DNA of 64,000 nt, from assembly GCA_014360495.1 (NCBI GenBank), contig JACIXR010000008.1:62001-126000 (forward strand), in the 5' to 3' direction. The translations under genes and the position numbers were made by a program. The notes beneath the pieces are model-generated. The model did no database searches. It worked only from the letters and a program-made list of their open reading frames with translations, and had not been told where the DNA came from. The stretch is from a bacterium (GTDB lineage: Bacteria > Armatimonadota > JACIXR01). Shown piece after piece: positions 8,466 through 17,847 of the stretch. Within the stretch, counting starts at the first letter, position 1, and each line of letters opens with the position of its first letter.

Positions 8466-9335
8466 ATGAACATCTTGGAAAGACTTCGGAGCGGAGAGAT
8501 TGTTATTTGTGATGGAGCGATGGGAACCCTCCTCCAATCGCGGGGTTTGCCCCTCGGCGTAGCTCCTGAGGAGTGGAATCTTTCCCATCCAGAGGTCGTC
8601 GCCCAAATCCATAGGGAATATCTTGAGGCTGGAGCGGAGATTGTGGAGACGAACACATTTGGAGGAAATCGCCTCAAGCTTTCCCTCTATAACCTCGCCG
8701 ATAAGGTTGAGGAAATAAATAGGGAAGCCGTGAGGATAGCGAGGGAAGCGGTAGGGGATAGGGCTTATGTCGCGTTATCAGTTGGACCTACGGGAAGGTT
8801 GTTGGAGCCGTGGGGTGACCTTCCTTTTGAGGAAGCTTTGAAGGCTTATAGGGAGCAGATGGCTAGCGCCTTAAAGGAGGGACCGGATTTCGCTATCTTG
8901 GAGACCTTCTCAGACCTTCAGGAGATGAGGTCAGCTGTTCTCGCCGCTCAAGAGGTGGGAATCCTTCCCATCTGCACTATGACATTTGAGGCATCTGGTA
9001 GGACGATAATGGGTATTTCGCCCGAGCAAGCTATTGAGGAGCTAATGAAATTAGGGGTTAAGATAATGGGGACGAATTGCGGGACGGGACCGGAGGATAT
9101 GCTCAATGTTGTTGAGAAGATGGCGAGGAATCGTCCGGAAGGAGTTTATCTCATGGCGCAGCCCAATGCTGGCGTGCCGAAATTGGTTGATGGGAAGACT
9201 GTATTTGATGCCACTCCCGAGAAGATGGCTGAATACGCGGAGAGGTATGTTAAGTTGGGAGTGAACATCGTTGGCGCCTGTTGCGGAAGCACCCCAGCCC
9301 ATATAAAGGCGATAAGGGAGAGAGTTAAGAAGTAG
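8466..9335 (+). CDS. Homocysteine S-methyltransferase family protein (MetH N-terminal domain-like)
   Basis: A 289-residue, single-domain protein of the betaine-homocysteine methyltransferase/MetH module 1 family, which binds homocysteine through zinc and methylates it to methionine. The N-terminal CDGAMGTLLQSRG, the central TNTFGGN, and the zinc ligands Cys in MGTNCGTGPEDM and the paired Cys in GACCGSTPAHI are all present. Folate, cobalamin-binding and reactivation domains are absent, so it needs a separate methyl-donor protein or uses a small-molecule donor such as S-methylmethionine. The start is ATG 8466, supported by a -10 box seven bases upstream. The next gene begins one base after the stop. 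It could also be the first subunit of a split methionine synthase. Confidence 0.85.
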   Translation: MNILERLRSGEIVICDGAMGTLLQSRGLPLGVAPEEWNLSHPEVVAQIHREYLEAGAEIVETNTFGGNRLKLSLYNLADKVEEINREAVRIAREAVGDRAYVALSVGPTGRLLEPWGDLPFEEALKAYREQMASALKEGPDFAILETFSDLQEMRSAVLAAQEVGILPICTMTFEASGRTIMGISPEQAIEELMKLGVKIMGTNCGTGPEDMLNVVEKMARNRPEGVYLMAQPNAGVPKLVDGKTVFDATPEKMAEYAERYVKLGVNIVGACCGSTPAHIKAIRERVKK

Positions 9336-9336
9336 G

Positions 9337-10317
9337 ATGAGGGCTTTAGTCCTCGCGGGTGGAGAGGGGAAAAGGCTAAAGCCGATAACCAATTCCATCC
9401 CCAAAATCCTTCTCCCCATTTGCAATAAGCCAACCCTCTGCCATCTCCTTGAATGCTTGAAGGAGAGCGGGATTTTTGAAGAAGTGGTGTTGAGCTTAGG
9501 AAATCTCTCCCAAAAAGTCATCTCCTTTCTCTCAAATTACGAAGCCCCCATTCCTATAAGGGTAAGAGTTGAGGAGGAACCCTTGGATACGGGTGGAGCG
9601 ATAAAATTCTCCGCTCCCGCAGGTAACGAGTTTTTCGTGATAAACGGTGACATAATCTGTGATGTTGACTATCAATCCATGCTTTCATTTCATAAAGCCA
9701 AAAAGGCTGATATAACAATTTTAACAGTTAAAGTAAATGATATCTCTCCCTTTGGAAGCATTTTCTTTGATGGCGATTTCCGCGTGAAGGGTTTCTCGGA
9801 GAAGACGAAAGAGAGGAGGGCGGGATTCGTAAATGGGGCGATTTACATAATCAATCAAAGAACCCTTCAATTTTTCCCCGATAGGAAATGTTCTCTGGAA
9901 AGGGAGATTTTCCCTCGTCTTCTCTCTTTGGATAATATAAAGATATTCTCTTACCTGCATTTTGGTTATTGGATGGATATAGGGGAAAGGGAGCGATACA
10001 TTCAATTGCACAAGGATATCCTTGATTCCCGTTATCCGATGGATATATCCGCTTTTTCTCCAGATATTGAGGAGGGAGCGGAGGTTGGAGAGCCCGCCGT
10101 CTTTGGAATGAATTGTAGAATAGGAAAGGGAGCGAGGGTTCTCTCCTACTCAGTTATGGGAAATGATGTGGTTATTGAGAATGGGTCGGAGGTCGGTGAA
10201 AGCGTTTTATTTGATAAGGTAAGGGTAGGGGAGGGTAGCAGAATTCATCGCTCAATCGTCGGCGAAGGATGTTTTATCCCTCAGGGGAGCACAATTTGCG
10301 ATATGATTATCGGTTGA
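9337..10317 (+). CDS. Sugar-phosphate nucleotidyltransferase with left-handed beta-helix tail
   Basis: A 326-residue nucleotidyltransferase that would couple a sugar-1-phosphate to an NTP. The N-terminal Rossmann-like domain begins with the signature LVLAGGEGKRLKPITNSIPK and contains VINGDIICDVD (metal site), WMDIGERERY and the sugar-binding region. The last 80-90 residues (from about 240) carry hexapeptide repeats such as IGKGARVLSYSVMGNDVVI. This layout is shared by GDP-mannose and glucose-1-phosphate pyrophosphorylases, and the substrate cannot be assigned from sequence alone. It follows the methyltransferase gene by one base and converges on the envelope operon ending at 10330. It may supply activated sugar for surface polysaccharide. 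Confidence 0.85.
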   Translation: MRALVLAGGEGKRLKPITNSIPKILLPICNKPTLCHLLECLKESGIFEEVVLSLGNLSQKVISFLSNYEAPIPIRVRVEEEPLDTGGAIKFSAPAGNEFFVINGDIICDVDYQSMLSFHKAKKADITILTVKVNDISPFGSIFFDGDFRVKGFSEKTKERRAGFVNGAIYIINQRTLQFFPDRKCSLEREIFPRLLSLDNIKIFSYLHFGYWMDIGERERYIQLHKDILDSRYPMDISAFSPDIEEGAEVGEPAVFGMNCRIGKGARVLSYSVMGNDVVIENGSEVGESVLFDKVRVGEGSRIHRSIVGEGCFIPQGSTICDMIIG

Positions 10318-10329
10318 GGGACAGAGGTT

Positions 10330-13300
10330 CTATTCTGTTTTAATTCCAATCAAGTTTTTGCCTCCACATCTTATCTTCAAGACAAGCATTCGCCATCTTT
10401 CTATGTAGTTCCACCCTTGCTCCGCTTCATCTATTGTGGTCGCCTGCGAGATTTTCTCACCATTGACCCTCACTTCAATGGGTTTATTTATCCCTGCTAT
10501 CGTTAGGAAAGCGTTTGGAAGGTCGCCCGGCTCCGTCTCTATGGTAAGCTTTCCCTCCGAGAATTTGGCAGTGAAATACACTCCGCTTGAGATATGGAAG
10601 TTTCCCTTCTTTGTATGAAGCACTTTAAAGCTGATATCAAGGGGATGACCTGTTAAATAGAAAAGATTGCGGAGGATGAGAATCGGGGCGAGCCAGGGGC
10701 CGTAGGGCTCGTTGGGAATCAGTCCAAAGGAATCGGGATACAAGCCTTTATATTCGCCCTCCGTTGCTTGTTGTTCCATTGCTGATTGAAGTATGAGGTC
10801 GGCTATATCTTTCCAGGGGAAGGAATCGTCGTATTTGGCGAGTAGGCGAAGGGAGTGAGCGTAGGCGAGACCATTCCATTGGACTGGTCTTGCGAACCAG
10901 GGAAGGACATGGAATGTCGCGCCGAAAATCGGTATTGAGGCTCCCAACATCACCCTGCTTCTTTCCGCCGATTTCCATAAATAGATAAAGGGAATTCCCG
11001 CCAACGCCATTTCCTTCGCCCTTTCCAGATAGTGTTTATCCTTCGTCAGCTCATATCCATAAATGTAGGGAGGGATAGCTACCGCGGAGGCGTATATATC
11101 GGGAGCGTGGAGTGGGCATTCCCAGGTTTGGGCGCCAGCGGGAATGTAGAACCTATCCATAAATTTCAGCGCCTTTAAGCCCTTCTCCTTTGCCTCTTCA
11201 TCTCCCGATATAAGAGCCCAGCGGAGGATGGAACCAGCGGGAGGAGCGCATATTCCTATTTCCGTTTCCCCTTCCTTCCCCAAGCTTTTCCTCTTTTCAT
11301 CCGGTTGGAAAACCCAAGAGCCGTCTTCCCTTTGGCTTTTCATAGTTTCCTTTGCCGAGCTTTCCGTCCTTTTCAGCGCCTCCTCTAATTCCCCGAGCCT
11401 GAAGGCAACCTCAAGGGAATTTTTAGGAGTGGCTACTTTAAGGGTCCTTTCTGCCAAGGATAACGCTTTTTCCTTGACCACCCGATTTTTGATATGGTTA
11501 GCCATCTTTAAGAGGGCAAAGGAGACATTCACATCTAACTGATGGGGAACGCCCGTCCAGGGAAGCCAGCCGAAGGCTTTCTCATCCCAGATAACATCTG
11601 TATAGCAGGTGGCGCAGAGCTCCATCTCTTCCTCTATTGAGCGAGGAAGCTTTGGCTTTGGGAAGCCGAAGGCTTTCTTCCATTCATTTATTGAGGAAAT
11701 GACATCGTCTCCATCGGTGATGGATATCCTGCAGGTCAGAGTGAGGGGGATTCCTGCTTTTGCCACATAAGCGGGCTTGGCTCCGAGAGAATTTTCCCTG
11801 ACATATTTCGGTATTGAAGGGAGGAAAAGGCTTAGAAGGTGGTTATCTCCTCCCTCCAGGAAATTGGGGGACGCAAAGAGGGCGGAGGGGAAGACATCTG
11901 AGCCATTCCATTTCTGATTTGCATCCCAGAGGAGGGAGATAGTACATGTGGGGAAGGAGATTGATTGGAGGGGGATGGTGATTTTGTAAGGGTGTGGAGC
12001 CCAGCGGTCGGAATCAGGAGGGTTGACATCTCTCGTTGAAGAAGACCTTTCATCGCCCTGCAAGAATTCAAGACCGGGGAATAGAGCATATCGCTTCCCT
12101 TTTCCGAGGCTTCTCTCTCCCGCGTATATTCTGGGGAAGAAGAGAGCTGATATTGGGGCATCTTTAGAGGGTGTGCATTTGATGGATAGGACGAATTGCT
12201 GAGCGGATAACTCAGCTCTGTATCTCACTTCGTAGTTCCACTCCGCGCCTGCTGATAGCTTTCCCCGAAAAACGATGGCGCTTTTATATCTACTGAAATT
12301 ATTCGTAAAAGCTTCCACTGAGGATGATTCCGTTTTGAGGGTGAAGAGAGAAGGGATGATGGCTACATCCTCCCAATTTTTTCCATTTTTGTGTTGGATA
12401 ATTGCCATTCCGTAGCCGAAGGGAGTTTTGGGGAAAAGGATGCGGGAGTTAAATAACTCCAAGGATAGACCGGTTTTTGGTAAATCCTTTAGAGCTATGA
12501 GGGAGAATTGCTTCGAGCTTTGAATTTCGCCCGCTCGTAAAATCGCACTTCCTTTAAGCAATCCTGTTTCTTTCAGAAGGGGAAGCTCTACAGCGATGTT
12601 TTTCTCTTCGCCGACTTTCAATCCGGGCAGGGAGATTTGCTGGGTTGCCTTACCGATTGTGAGGAAGAGGATACCTTCTTTGGAGTCTCTTCTTCCTTCG
12701 TTCCTGACCCTTATACTAAACTTTGGTTTCTCTCCAACCAAATATATAGGACGGGCAGGGGCGATATAAAGCGATATCTTAGGGGCGATTTGATAGGATG
12801 CGGGAATCAACGATACGCAATCAATTAGGAAATGTCCTGCGCCATCTACCCCGCTCTCATTGATTCTCGCTCCGATGAGGACCTTTTCAACATTAAGAAA
12901 ATCCAAGTAATCAAAATCTATCGTCGCTTTATGCCATTTCCCATCTCCTATATGGGATTTCGGGATTATGTATTTAGCCCTGCCAGGCGAGGTTTCCCTT
13001 CCATTTTTATCAAGGGGAATGACGAAAACAGCTAAATTATCGCTTCCAGCTGATGAAATGGCTTTATAGTTGAATACCAATCTCCCCTTGAGTATGGAAA
13101 GGGAATCCGAATTGAGAACCGCTTTTGCTTGACTCGTTGTCCTCAGCTCTACGCAGTAATTACCCTGCAACGTTTGAGTAGATAATTCAACGAAGACGTC
13201 CTTCCCAAGCTCGCCTCTTATCGCTCCCCTCGACCAATAGGCTAAGAAATCACCTGCTCTTTCCTCAAAATCCCCATTCGGGGGAAGTTCGGCTGAAAAT

Positions 13301-13350
13301 AAGCTCAATATGGGAAAGATAAGAAGAAGGACGAACAAACTGAAATTCAT
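10330..13350 (-). CDS. Large secreted protein: carbohydrate-binding-like N-terminus, alpha/alpha-barrel-like C-terminus
   Basis: A 1006-residue protein with a signal peptide (residues 1-20, cleavage near FSAELP). Four regions can be proposed. Residues 20-185 form a jelly-roll starting NGDFEE, like CBM4/9 modules. About 190-285 is an Ig-like CARDB-type strand domain. About 290-560 is a beta-sandwich. About 570-900 is helical with repeated Trp/Tyr pairs (WLPWTG, TWECPLHAPDIYAS) typical of (alpha/alpha)6-barrel polysaccharide lyases and hydrolases. A short beta domain closes it. I cannot name the family or catalytic residues. It overlaps the upstream methyltransferase gene by 4 bp and is the last gene of the lipid A operon, so it is probably co-transcribed with envelope genes. 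Confidence 0.6.
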   Translation of the reverse strand: MNFSLFVLLLIFPILSLFSAELPPNGDFEERAGDFLAYWSRGAIRGELGKDVFVELSTQTLQGNYCVELRTTSQAKAVLNSDSLSILKGRLVFNYKAISSAGSDNLAVFVIPLDKNGRETSPGRAKYIIPKSHIGDGKWHKATIDFDYLDFLNVEKVLIGARINESGVDGAGHFLIDCVSLIPASYQIAPKISLYIAPARPIYLVGEKPKFSIRVRNEGRRDSKEGILFLTIGKATQQISLPGLKVGEEKNIAVELPLLKETGLLKGSAILRAGEIQSSKQFSLIALKDLPKTGLSLELFNSRILFPKTPFGYGMAIIQHKNGKNWEDVAIIPSLFTLKTESSSVEAFTNNFSRYKSAIVFRGKLSAGAEWNYEVRYRAELSAQQFVLSIKCTPSKDAPISALFFPRIYAGERSLGKGKRYALFPGLEFLQGDERSSSTRDVNPPDSDRWAPHPYKITIPLQSISFPTCTISLLWDANQKWNGSDVFPSALFASPNFLEGGDNHLLSLFLPSIPKYVRENSLGAKPAYVAKAGIPLTLTCRISITDGDDVISSINEWKKAFGFPKPKLPRSIEEEMELCATCYTDVIWDEKAFGWLPWTGVPHQLDVNVSFALLKMANHIKNRVVKEKALSLAERTLKVATPKNSLEVAFRLGELEEALKRTESSAKETMKSQREDGSWVFQPDEKRKSLGKEGETEIGICAPPAGSILRWALISGDEEAKEKGLKALKFMDRFYIPAGAQTWECPLHAPDIYASAVAIPPYIYGYELTKDKHYLERAKEMALAGIPFIYLWKSAERSRVMLGASIPIFGATFHVLPWFARPVQWNGLAYAHSLRLLAKYDDSFPWKDIADLILQSAMEQQATEGEYKGLYPDSFGLIPNEPYGPWLAPILILRNLFYLTGHPLDISFKVLHTKKGNFHISSGVYFTAKFSEGKLTIETEPGDLPNAFLTIAGINKPIEVRVNGEKISQATTIDEAEQGWNYIERWRMLVLKIRCGGKNLIGIKTE

Positions 13351-13988
13351 TTTTCCTCCCTCCTTTTCTCGCCATATATAACAACAAATCCTCCCTGGCC
13401 ATATCCTTCCTTTGGTGCTTCTACTTCATTGAGGCTTTCAAGCTCGCCAGAGAGGGTTTGCAAAGCTTGGATGTTGGTGAAATCAAGCTTACGCAACATA
13501 TCAATGATTTCCTCGCTTGAATAAAATTTCGCAAACTTATAAAATTTGCTCTTTTCTTTTTTAGATTGATAAATCTTCCCCAACTTGCTGTCCTTATCAA
13601 TAATTCCCACTATTACCCTCCCGCCGGGCTTCAAAACCCTTTTCGCTTCCCCTAAGACCTTCAAGGGGTCGTCAACGAAGCAGAGAGTGAAAGCGAGGAG
13701 TGCGAAATCAAATTCGCCTTCTTTGAAGGGAAGGTTCTCTCCTCTTCCTTGTATTCCCTCAATTCCCCTTTTCCGCGCTATTTCCAGCATTTTCTCCGAA
13801 GGGTCTATTCCGATTTTTATCCCCAATGGCTTTGCAAATCTTCCCGTTCCAACTCCAATCTCCAATCCCTTCCTTCCCTCAGGAATCGCCCTTTTCAGGG
13901 CTTCCAGTTCGCTGAGGTAGGCGAATTTGTGTTCCTCAAACCATTCATCGTATTCCTCAGGGAAAAGCTCAAAGACGCTTCGCTCCAT
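13347..13988 (-). CDS. Class I SAM-dependent methyltransferase (UbiE/Methyltransf_11 type)
   Basis: A 213-residue methyltransferase. Motif I reads GLEIGVGTGRFAKPLG, followed by the acidic ribose-binding IGIDPSEKMLEIA, motif II FDFALLAFTLCFVDD, and post-II VLGEAKRVLKPGGRVIVGII. These place it in the Methyltransf_11 superfamily, acting on small molecules or lipids. The substrate is unknown. It starts 10 bp after the end of the ICMT-like gene and ends in a 4-bp overlap with the large secreted protein. Its place at the end of the lipid A operon suggests an envelope lipid or sugar substrate, but that is inference. Confidence 0.85.
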   Translation of the reverse strand: MERSVFELFPEEYDEWFEEHKFAYLSELEALKRAIPEGRKGLEIGVGTGRFAKPLGIKIGIDPSEKMLEIARKRGIEGIQGRGENLPFKEGEFDFALLAFTLCFVDDPLKVLGEAKRVLKPGGRVIVGIIDKDSKLGKIYQSKKEKSKFYKFAKFYSSEEIIDMLRKLDFTNIQALQTLSGELESLNEVEAPKEGYGQGGFVVIYGEKRREEK

Positions 13989-13998
13989 ATTGAGTTTA

Positions 13999-14544
13999 TT
14001 ATACCAGCAATTTCTTCAAGAAGAAAAGAAAAATCAAAAGCAGGGAGAAAATTAAGGAGCGGTGCTCGTTATTTTCCCTTACCCTTGACCATTGGAATTT
14101 TCCTTTAGAGCCCGTGATTCTTTTCGTAAGGGAAGGGAAGAAGGCGGGAACGGAGAGTTTGTAGTGAATATAAGCATCCCCGAATTTTCTTTCCAAGAAA
14201 ACTTCCTCACCTTTAATGGTAGGGATATAAATCAAAGCGAAGAGGAAGAGATAAACGGGGATAACGATTAGAGGATAACCGGTCATGAAGCTGATACCCA
14301 ATCCCATCAGAAAGCTGCCGAGATAAAGGGGGTTGCGTGTATAAGCATAGGGACCGCTGACAGTTAATTGTTCGTTTTTCATTATATGACCGGCTGAAAT
14401 GATTCTTACGATTTCGCCGAGAATGATGAGTCCCGTTCCGATGAACAAATAGATATCATGCGGTTTGGCGAAGATGAGACAAGCGAGGGGAAAGAGGAGG
14501 TGGAAAATTGTCCTTTTTTCCGCGAGTTTATTCAGAATTCTCAT
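13999..14544 (-). CDS. Isoprenylcysteine carboxyl methyltransferase (ICMT)-like integral membrane methyltransferase
   Basis: A 181-residue membrane protein with hydrophobic segments around 18-35, 37-52, 85-105 and 108-128. The family hallmarks are present: GPYAYTRNPLYLGSFLMGLG, then GEEVFLERKFGDAYIHYK and SVPAFFP. Bacterial members of the ICMT/PEMT superfamily methylate lipids, phospholipids or small molecules rather than prenylated proteins. The C-terminal 20 residues are another hydrophobic segment. The start overlaps the lpxB stop by 4 bp, so it is translated with the lipid A genes and may modify an envelope lipid; no substrate is shown. Confidence 0.8.
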   Translation of the reverse strand: MRILNKLAEKRTIFHLLFPLACLIFAKPHDIYLFIGTGLIILGEIVRIISAGHIMKNEQLTVSGPYAYTRNPLYLGSFLMGLGISFMTGYPLIVIPVYLFLFALIYIPTIKGEEVFLERKFGDAYIHYKLSVPAFFPSLTKRITGSKGKFQWSRVRENNEHRSLIFSLLLIFLFFLKKLLV

Positions 14545-15728
14545 CGTTTCACCAACATTTCCTTAATTAATTTAACAGTCTTCTTAAACATTCCCTTCTC
14601 TCCCAGCTGGGCTTTTATTTCTTGAAAAAGCATCAATTGCCTATTTCTTTCTTTCTCATTTAATATCAGCTCGCAGACGAGGGTTGACAGAAGGGTAGGA
14701 TTTGCCCGCTCCTGAATGAGCTCGGGAATCTCCTTTCTGCCCAGCACTATGTTTGGGAGAGAGATATAGGGGAGTCTCATCCTTCTAATCTTATATTCTA
14801 TTTTAGTCAGGAGCGAGCCTTTATAAACAACTATTAGGGGAGTTTCCAAGATAGCGGCTTCAAGGGTTGCGGTTCCCGATGTCACGATTAAGGCATCCGA
14901 GGCGCTAATGACCCTTTGAGATTGTCCCTCTCTTATATCAACTATATCGCTGTTTTTTATTAAAGCGGATTCTTTGATTTCCCACTTTGGGGGCAGGATT
15001 TTATTTATGAAAGCGATGAGACTTTCCGGTGGGCTGATGACGAACTGAGCGTTTGGGATTAATCTTTTTATAAAGGGAATGGTTTCAAGAAGGGTAGGGA
15101 GGACATAGCGGATTTCTTGAATCCTGCTACCAGGAAGTAAGCCAATAGTGGGTGCGTCCCGCAAACCGAGAGCAGCCCTCGCTTCCTCTTTTTTCTCCTT
15201 CACCAAGATATCCAAAAGAGGGTGTCCGAAGAAGTAAGCATCAACGCCTTTTTCTTCCAAAGCTAATTTATTCCAGGGGAAAATGCAGATTACTTTATCA
15301 GCTGATTGCTTTAGCAGTTCAACATTCTTCCCCACTTCCCTTTTCCATGACCCCGGCGGGATGAAATAAAGGACAGGAATACCTTCCCTTTTTGCCCATC
15401 TTCCCAGGCGAAGATTGAAGGCTCCGAAGTCTATAAGGATAAGGAGCTCTGGTGGATTTTTAGAGAGAAATCTTTTGATTCTCTCTAAAGCCGAGAGGAA
15501 GAAGGGGACGACCTTAAGGGATTCCACAACGCCAATCGCACCCTTTTGTGTGGAGTGAATAAGGAGGTGGATACCCGCCCTCCTCATATTGTCTCCCCCC
15601 ATCCCCCAAAATCTCGCACTTGGGATTTCTTCTTTTATCGTCCTTGCCAAGTATGAAGCGTAGAGGTCGCCCGAGGTTTCCCCTGTTGATAGGAAGATTT
15701 TAACCTCTTCTTCTCGCAAGGTGTTCAA
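14541..15728 (-). CDS. lpxB: Lipid-A-disaccharide synthase
   Basis: A 395-residue GT-B glycosyltransferase of family GT19 that joins UDP-2,3-diacylglucosamine and lipid X to form the lipid A disaccharide at the inner membrane. The N-terminal STGETSGDLYASYL is the family's opening signature, and GLLPGSRIQEI and SGTATLEAAIL are the conserved donor-binding stretches. Length is normal (about 380-400). It overlaps lpxA by 29 bp upstream and the ICMT-like gene by 4 bp downstream. lpxH/lpxI, lpxK and Kdo transferase genes are not in this window and must lie elsewhere. Confidence 0.95.
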   Translation of the reverse strand: MNTLREEEVKIFLSTGETSGDLYASYLARTIKEEIPSARFWGMGGDNMRRAGIHLLIHSTQKGAIGVVESLKVVPFFLSALERIKRFLSKNPPELLILIDFGAFNLRLGRWAKREGIPVLYFIPPGSWKREVGKNVELLKQSADKVICIFPWNKLALEEKGVDAYFFGHPLLDILVKEKKEEARAALGLRDAPTIGLLPGSRIQEIRYVLPTLLETIPFIKRLIPNAQFVISPPESLIAFINKILPPKWEIKESALIKNSDIVDIREGQSQRVISASDALIVTSGTATLEAAILETPLIVVYKGSLLTKIEYKIRRMRLPYISLPNIVLGRKEIPELIQERANPTLLSTLVCELILNEKERNRQLMLFQEIKAQLGEKGMFKKTVKLIKEMLVKR

Positions 15729-16515
15729 GTTGCCTGCCAGCTCTGCTTTTTCTCATAGCCTCAACGAATTCCAATAGTCGGATCAATTCCTCGCTTTTGT
15801 CGGGTATTTCCTCCTCCACTTTCTTAATGCCTTTGCTGAGAGGTAATTTGGAATGGAAGAGGATGAGGCAGGCTTTTTTAATTTGATTTCTCACGGATAG
15901 AGGAATTCCCGCCCTTCGCATACCAACCTTATTTGGTCCCGCCACTTTCGCTGGTCTTCCATCAACTATCATATATGGAGGGACATCCTGCACGACTTTA
16001 GAGTATCCGCCTATCATGGCTAAGCGTCCCACACGCACCCATTGATGGACGCCCACTATCCCACCGAAGACTGCTCCATCCTCTATTACGACATGACCGC
16101 TTATACCCACATAATTCGCCATTACGACATTGTTTCCCACCTTGCAATTGTGCCCTATATGGCTATAAGCCATCAAAAGATTGTTGGAGCCTATCTCCGT
16201 GCAGCCTTCCTCAAGGGCGCGATGGATTGTTACGAACTCCCTAATTTTGTTGTTATCACCTATGATTACCGATGTCTTCTCTCCTCTATAGCGTAAGTCC
16301 TGAGGTGGTGCACCAATGACAGCTCCGGGGAATATCTCGCAGTTTTTCCCAATGATAACATTTTCCATAATAATCGCGTGGGTGTGGATTATAGTTCCTT
16401 CCCCTATTCTTACATTCGGCCCAATAAAGGCATAGGCTTCAACAATAACGCCCGGCTCCAATATAGCCGAGGGATGAACAACAGCCGTGGGATGAACGAG
16501 GGTATTAAGTTCCAT
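15700..16515 (-). CDS. lpxA: UDP-N-acetylglucosamine O-acyltransferase
   Basis: A 271-residue hexapeptide-repeat acyltransferase that adds the first 3-hydroxyacyl chain to UDP-GlcNAc. Left-handed beta-helix repeats fill residues 5-185, including the catalytic histidine in YSHIGHNCKVGNN and the family stretch GAPPQDLRYRGE. The helical C-terminus carries GLKR-equivalent residues (KVGMRRAGIP). It lies 10 bp after fabZ, the gene that competes for the same hydroxyacyl-ACP, and overlaps lpxB. The order lpxD-lpxC-fabZ-lpxA-lpxB is a variant of the common lpxD-fabZ-lpxA-lpxB cluster. Confidence 0.95.
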   Translation of the reverse strand: MELNTLVHPTAVVHPSAILEPGVIVEAYAFIGPNVRIGEGTIIHTHAIIMENVIIGKNCEIFPGAVIGAPPQDLRYRGEKTSVIIGDNNKIREFVTIHRALEEGCTEIGSNNLLMAYSHIGHNCKVGNNVVMANYVGISGHVVIEDGAVFGGIVGVHQWVRVGRLAMIGGYSKVVQDVPPYMIVDGRPAKVAGPNKVGMRRAGIPLSVRNQIKKACLILFHSKLPLSKGIKKVEEEIPDKSEELIRLLEFVEAMRKSRAGRQLEHLARRRG

Positions 16516-16525
16516 TTTAAGTCAC

Positions 16526-16999
16526 CTACCTGCTTTCCCTTTGAGCGCCTTCTACTGCCTCATAGGGTTCTTCTCTCTCAACTAACATAAACAGGAATTC
16601 TCCTTCCGCAACGAGTTTTTTATCAACTCTTGCCGTCGCTTTCACTTTGCCCGCATTTCCCTTTGTTTTCAATATCTCCACTTCCATAATGAGGGTATCA
16701 CCGGGGTGAACGGGGTTCCTGAAGCGAACCTTATCCATACCGCCGAAGTAAGCGAGCTTGCCTTGATTCCCTGTCATGGAGAGAAGCAAAACCCCTCCCA
16801 CCTGCGCCATTGCTTCAAGAATAAGCACGCCAGGCATAATCGGTTGTCCTGGGAAATGTCCCTGGAAGAAAGGCTCATTTATCGTTACATTTTTAAGCCC
16901 AATAGCTTTTCTCCCAGGCTCTATCTCTATAATCCGGTCAACGAGGAGGAAGGGATATCTATGAGGGAGGATTTTCAAGATTTCGTTGATATTTATCAC
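16526..16999 (-). CDS. fabZ: 3-hydroxyacyl-ACP dehydratase FabZ
   Basis: A 157-residue hotdog-fold dehydratase of type II fatty acid synthesis, which removes water from 3-hydroxyacyl-ACP. The catalytic segment [20 protein letters not shown], containing the active-site His and Glu, is intact. The N-terminal [14 protein letters not shown] is also typical. In several phyla lpxC and fabZ are fused; here they overlap by 4 bp in the same order as the fusion but remain separate. Co-expression with lpxC and lpxA balances hydroxyacyl-ACP use between membrane lipid and lipid A. Confidence 0.95.
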   Translation of the reverse strand: MININEILKILPHRYPFLLVDRIIEIEPGRKAIGLKNVTINEPFFQGHFPGQPIMPGVLILEAMAQVGGVLLLSMTGNQGKLAYFGGMDKVRFRNPVHPGDTLIMEVEILKTKGNAGKVKATARVDKKLVAEGEFLFMLVEREEPYEAVEGAQRESR

Positions 17000-17841
17000 C
17001 GGGTTTTACACCTCCTACTATTTGTTTGTTGTGCAATCCTCTTTACTAATTCAAGGTGAAGGTTATGACTCGCCTTAATGGCTATGATGTGGCAATTTAT
17101 ATAGCTTCCCAAAAGGGAAAGGTCACCTATTAAATCAAGGATTTTATGTCTCACTAACTCGTCTTCAAATCGCAAGGGGATGGCTGGTCCATTGTTGGTT
17201 ATCAAAATCGCATTCTCCAATGACCCACCCAAGGCGCAGCCGTTTCTCAGCAGTTCTTCTACCTCGTGTTCAAAGCCGAAAGTTCTCGCTGGGGCTACCT
17301 CTTTTTCGAAAACAGCATCATCAATAACGAAAGAGGCGATTTGCTCACAGGCATAGGAATGATTGAAGTCTATTAGATATGTTATCTTCAGCTTGGGATA
17401 TGGGATAGCCAAGACATGAGCTTCTCCGTTTTTCGCCCAAACATTTTCTTTTAAATTTATGATGTTCGCCCTCTTATCTTGTTCAATAACTCCAACTCCC
17501 TTAATAAGGGAGACGAAATGAGCGGAGCTTCCGTCAAGTGCGGGTATCTCCTCACCTTCTACCTCTATAAGGGCATTGCTTATCCTCATCCCATAAAGGG
17601 CTGCAAGGAGATGTTCAACAGTGTATATTACGATGCCGTTTTTCCCAAGGGATGTGCGACGCTGGGAGGAGAAGATATTCTCAAAAGAAGCCTCAATTAA
17701 AAGGGAAGGTTCAACATCCAAACGATGGAACAATATCCCGTGGTCCGGCTCCGCAGGGTGTATGACGACCCTTGAGAACTTACCCGTATGTAAGCCTTTT
17801 CCTTTTATTTCTATTGGTTTAGCAATTGTCCTTTGCCACAT
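16996..17841 (-). CDS. lpxC: UDP-3-O-acyl-N-acetylglucosamine deacetylase
   Basis: A 281-residue zinc deacetylase that catalyses the committed step of lipid A synthesis. The zinc-binding histidine occurs in [14 protein letters not shown], and the second His plus Asp occur in [13 protein letters not shown]. The N-terminal [20 protein letters not shown] is the standard opening of the family. It starts 6 bp after the YjbH-like gene and overlaps fabZ by 4 bp. Confidence 0.96.
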   Translation of the reverse strand: MWQRTIAKPIEIKGKGLHTGKFSRVVIHPAEPDHGILFHRLDVEPSLLIEASFENIFSSQRRTSLGKNGIVIYTVEHLLAALYGMRISNALIEVEGEEIPALDGSSAHFVSLIKGVGVIEQDKRANIINLKENVWAKNGEAHVLAIPYPKLKITYLIDFNHSYACEQIASFVIDDAVFEKEVAPARTFGFEHEVEELLRNGCALGGSLENAILITNNGPAIPLRFEDELVRHKILDLIGDLSLLGSYINCHIIAIKASHNLHLELVKRIAQQTNSRRCKTR

Positions 17842-17847
17842 TCCTTT

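Noticed and set aside
10318-10345. Bidirectional terminator between the two convergent genes
   Set aside because: ACAGA and TCTGT could pair across an 8-base loop followed by TTTT, but five base pairs are too weak to claim.
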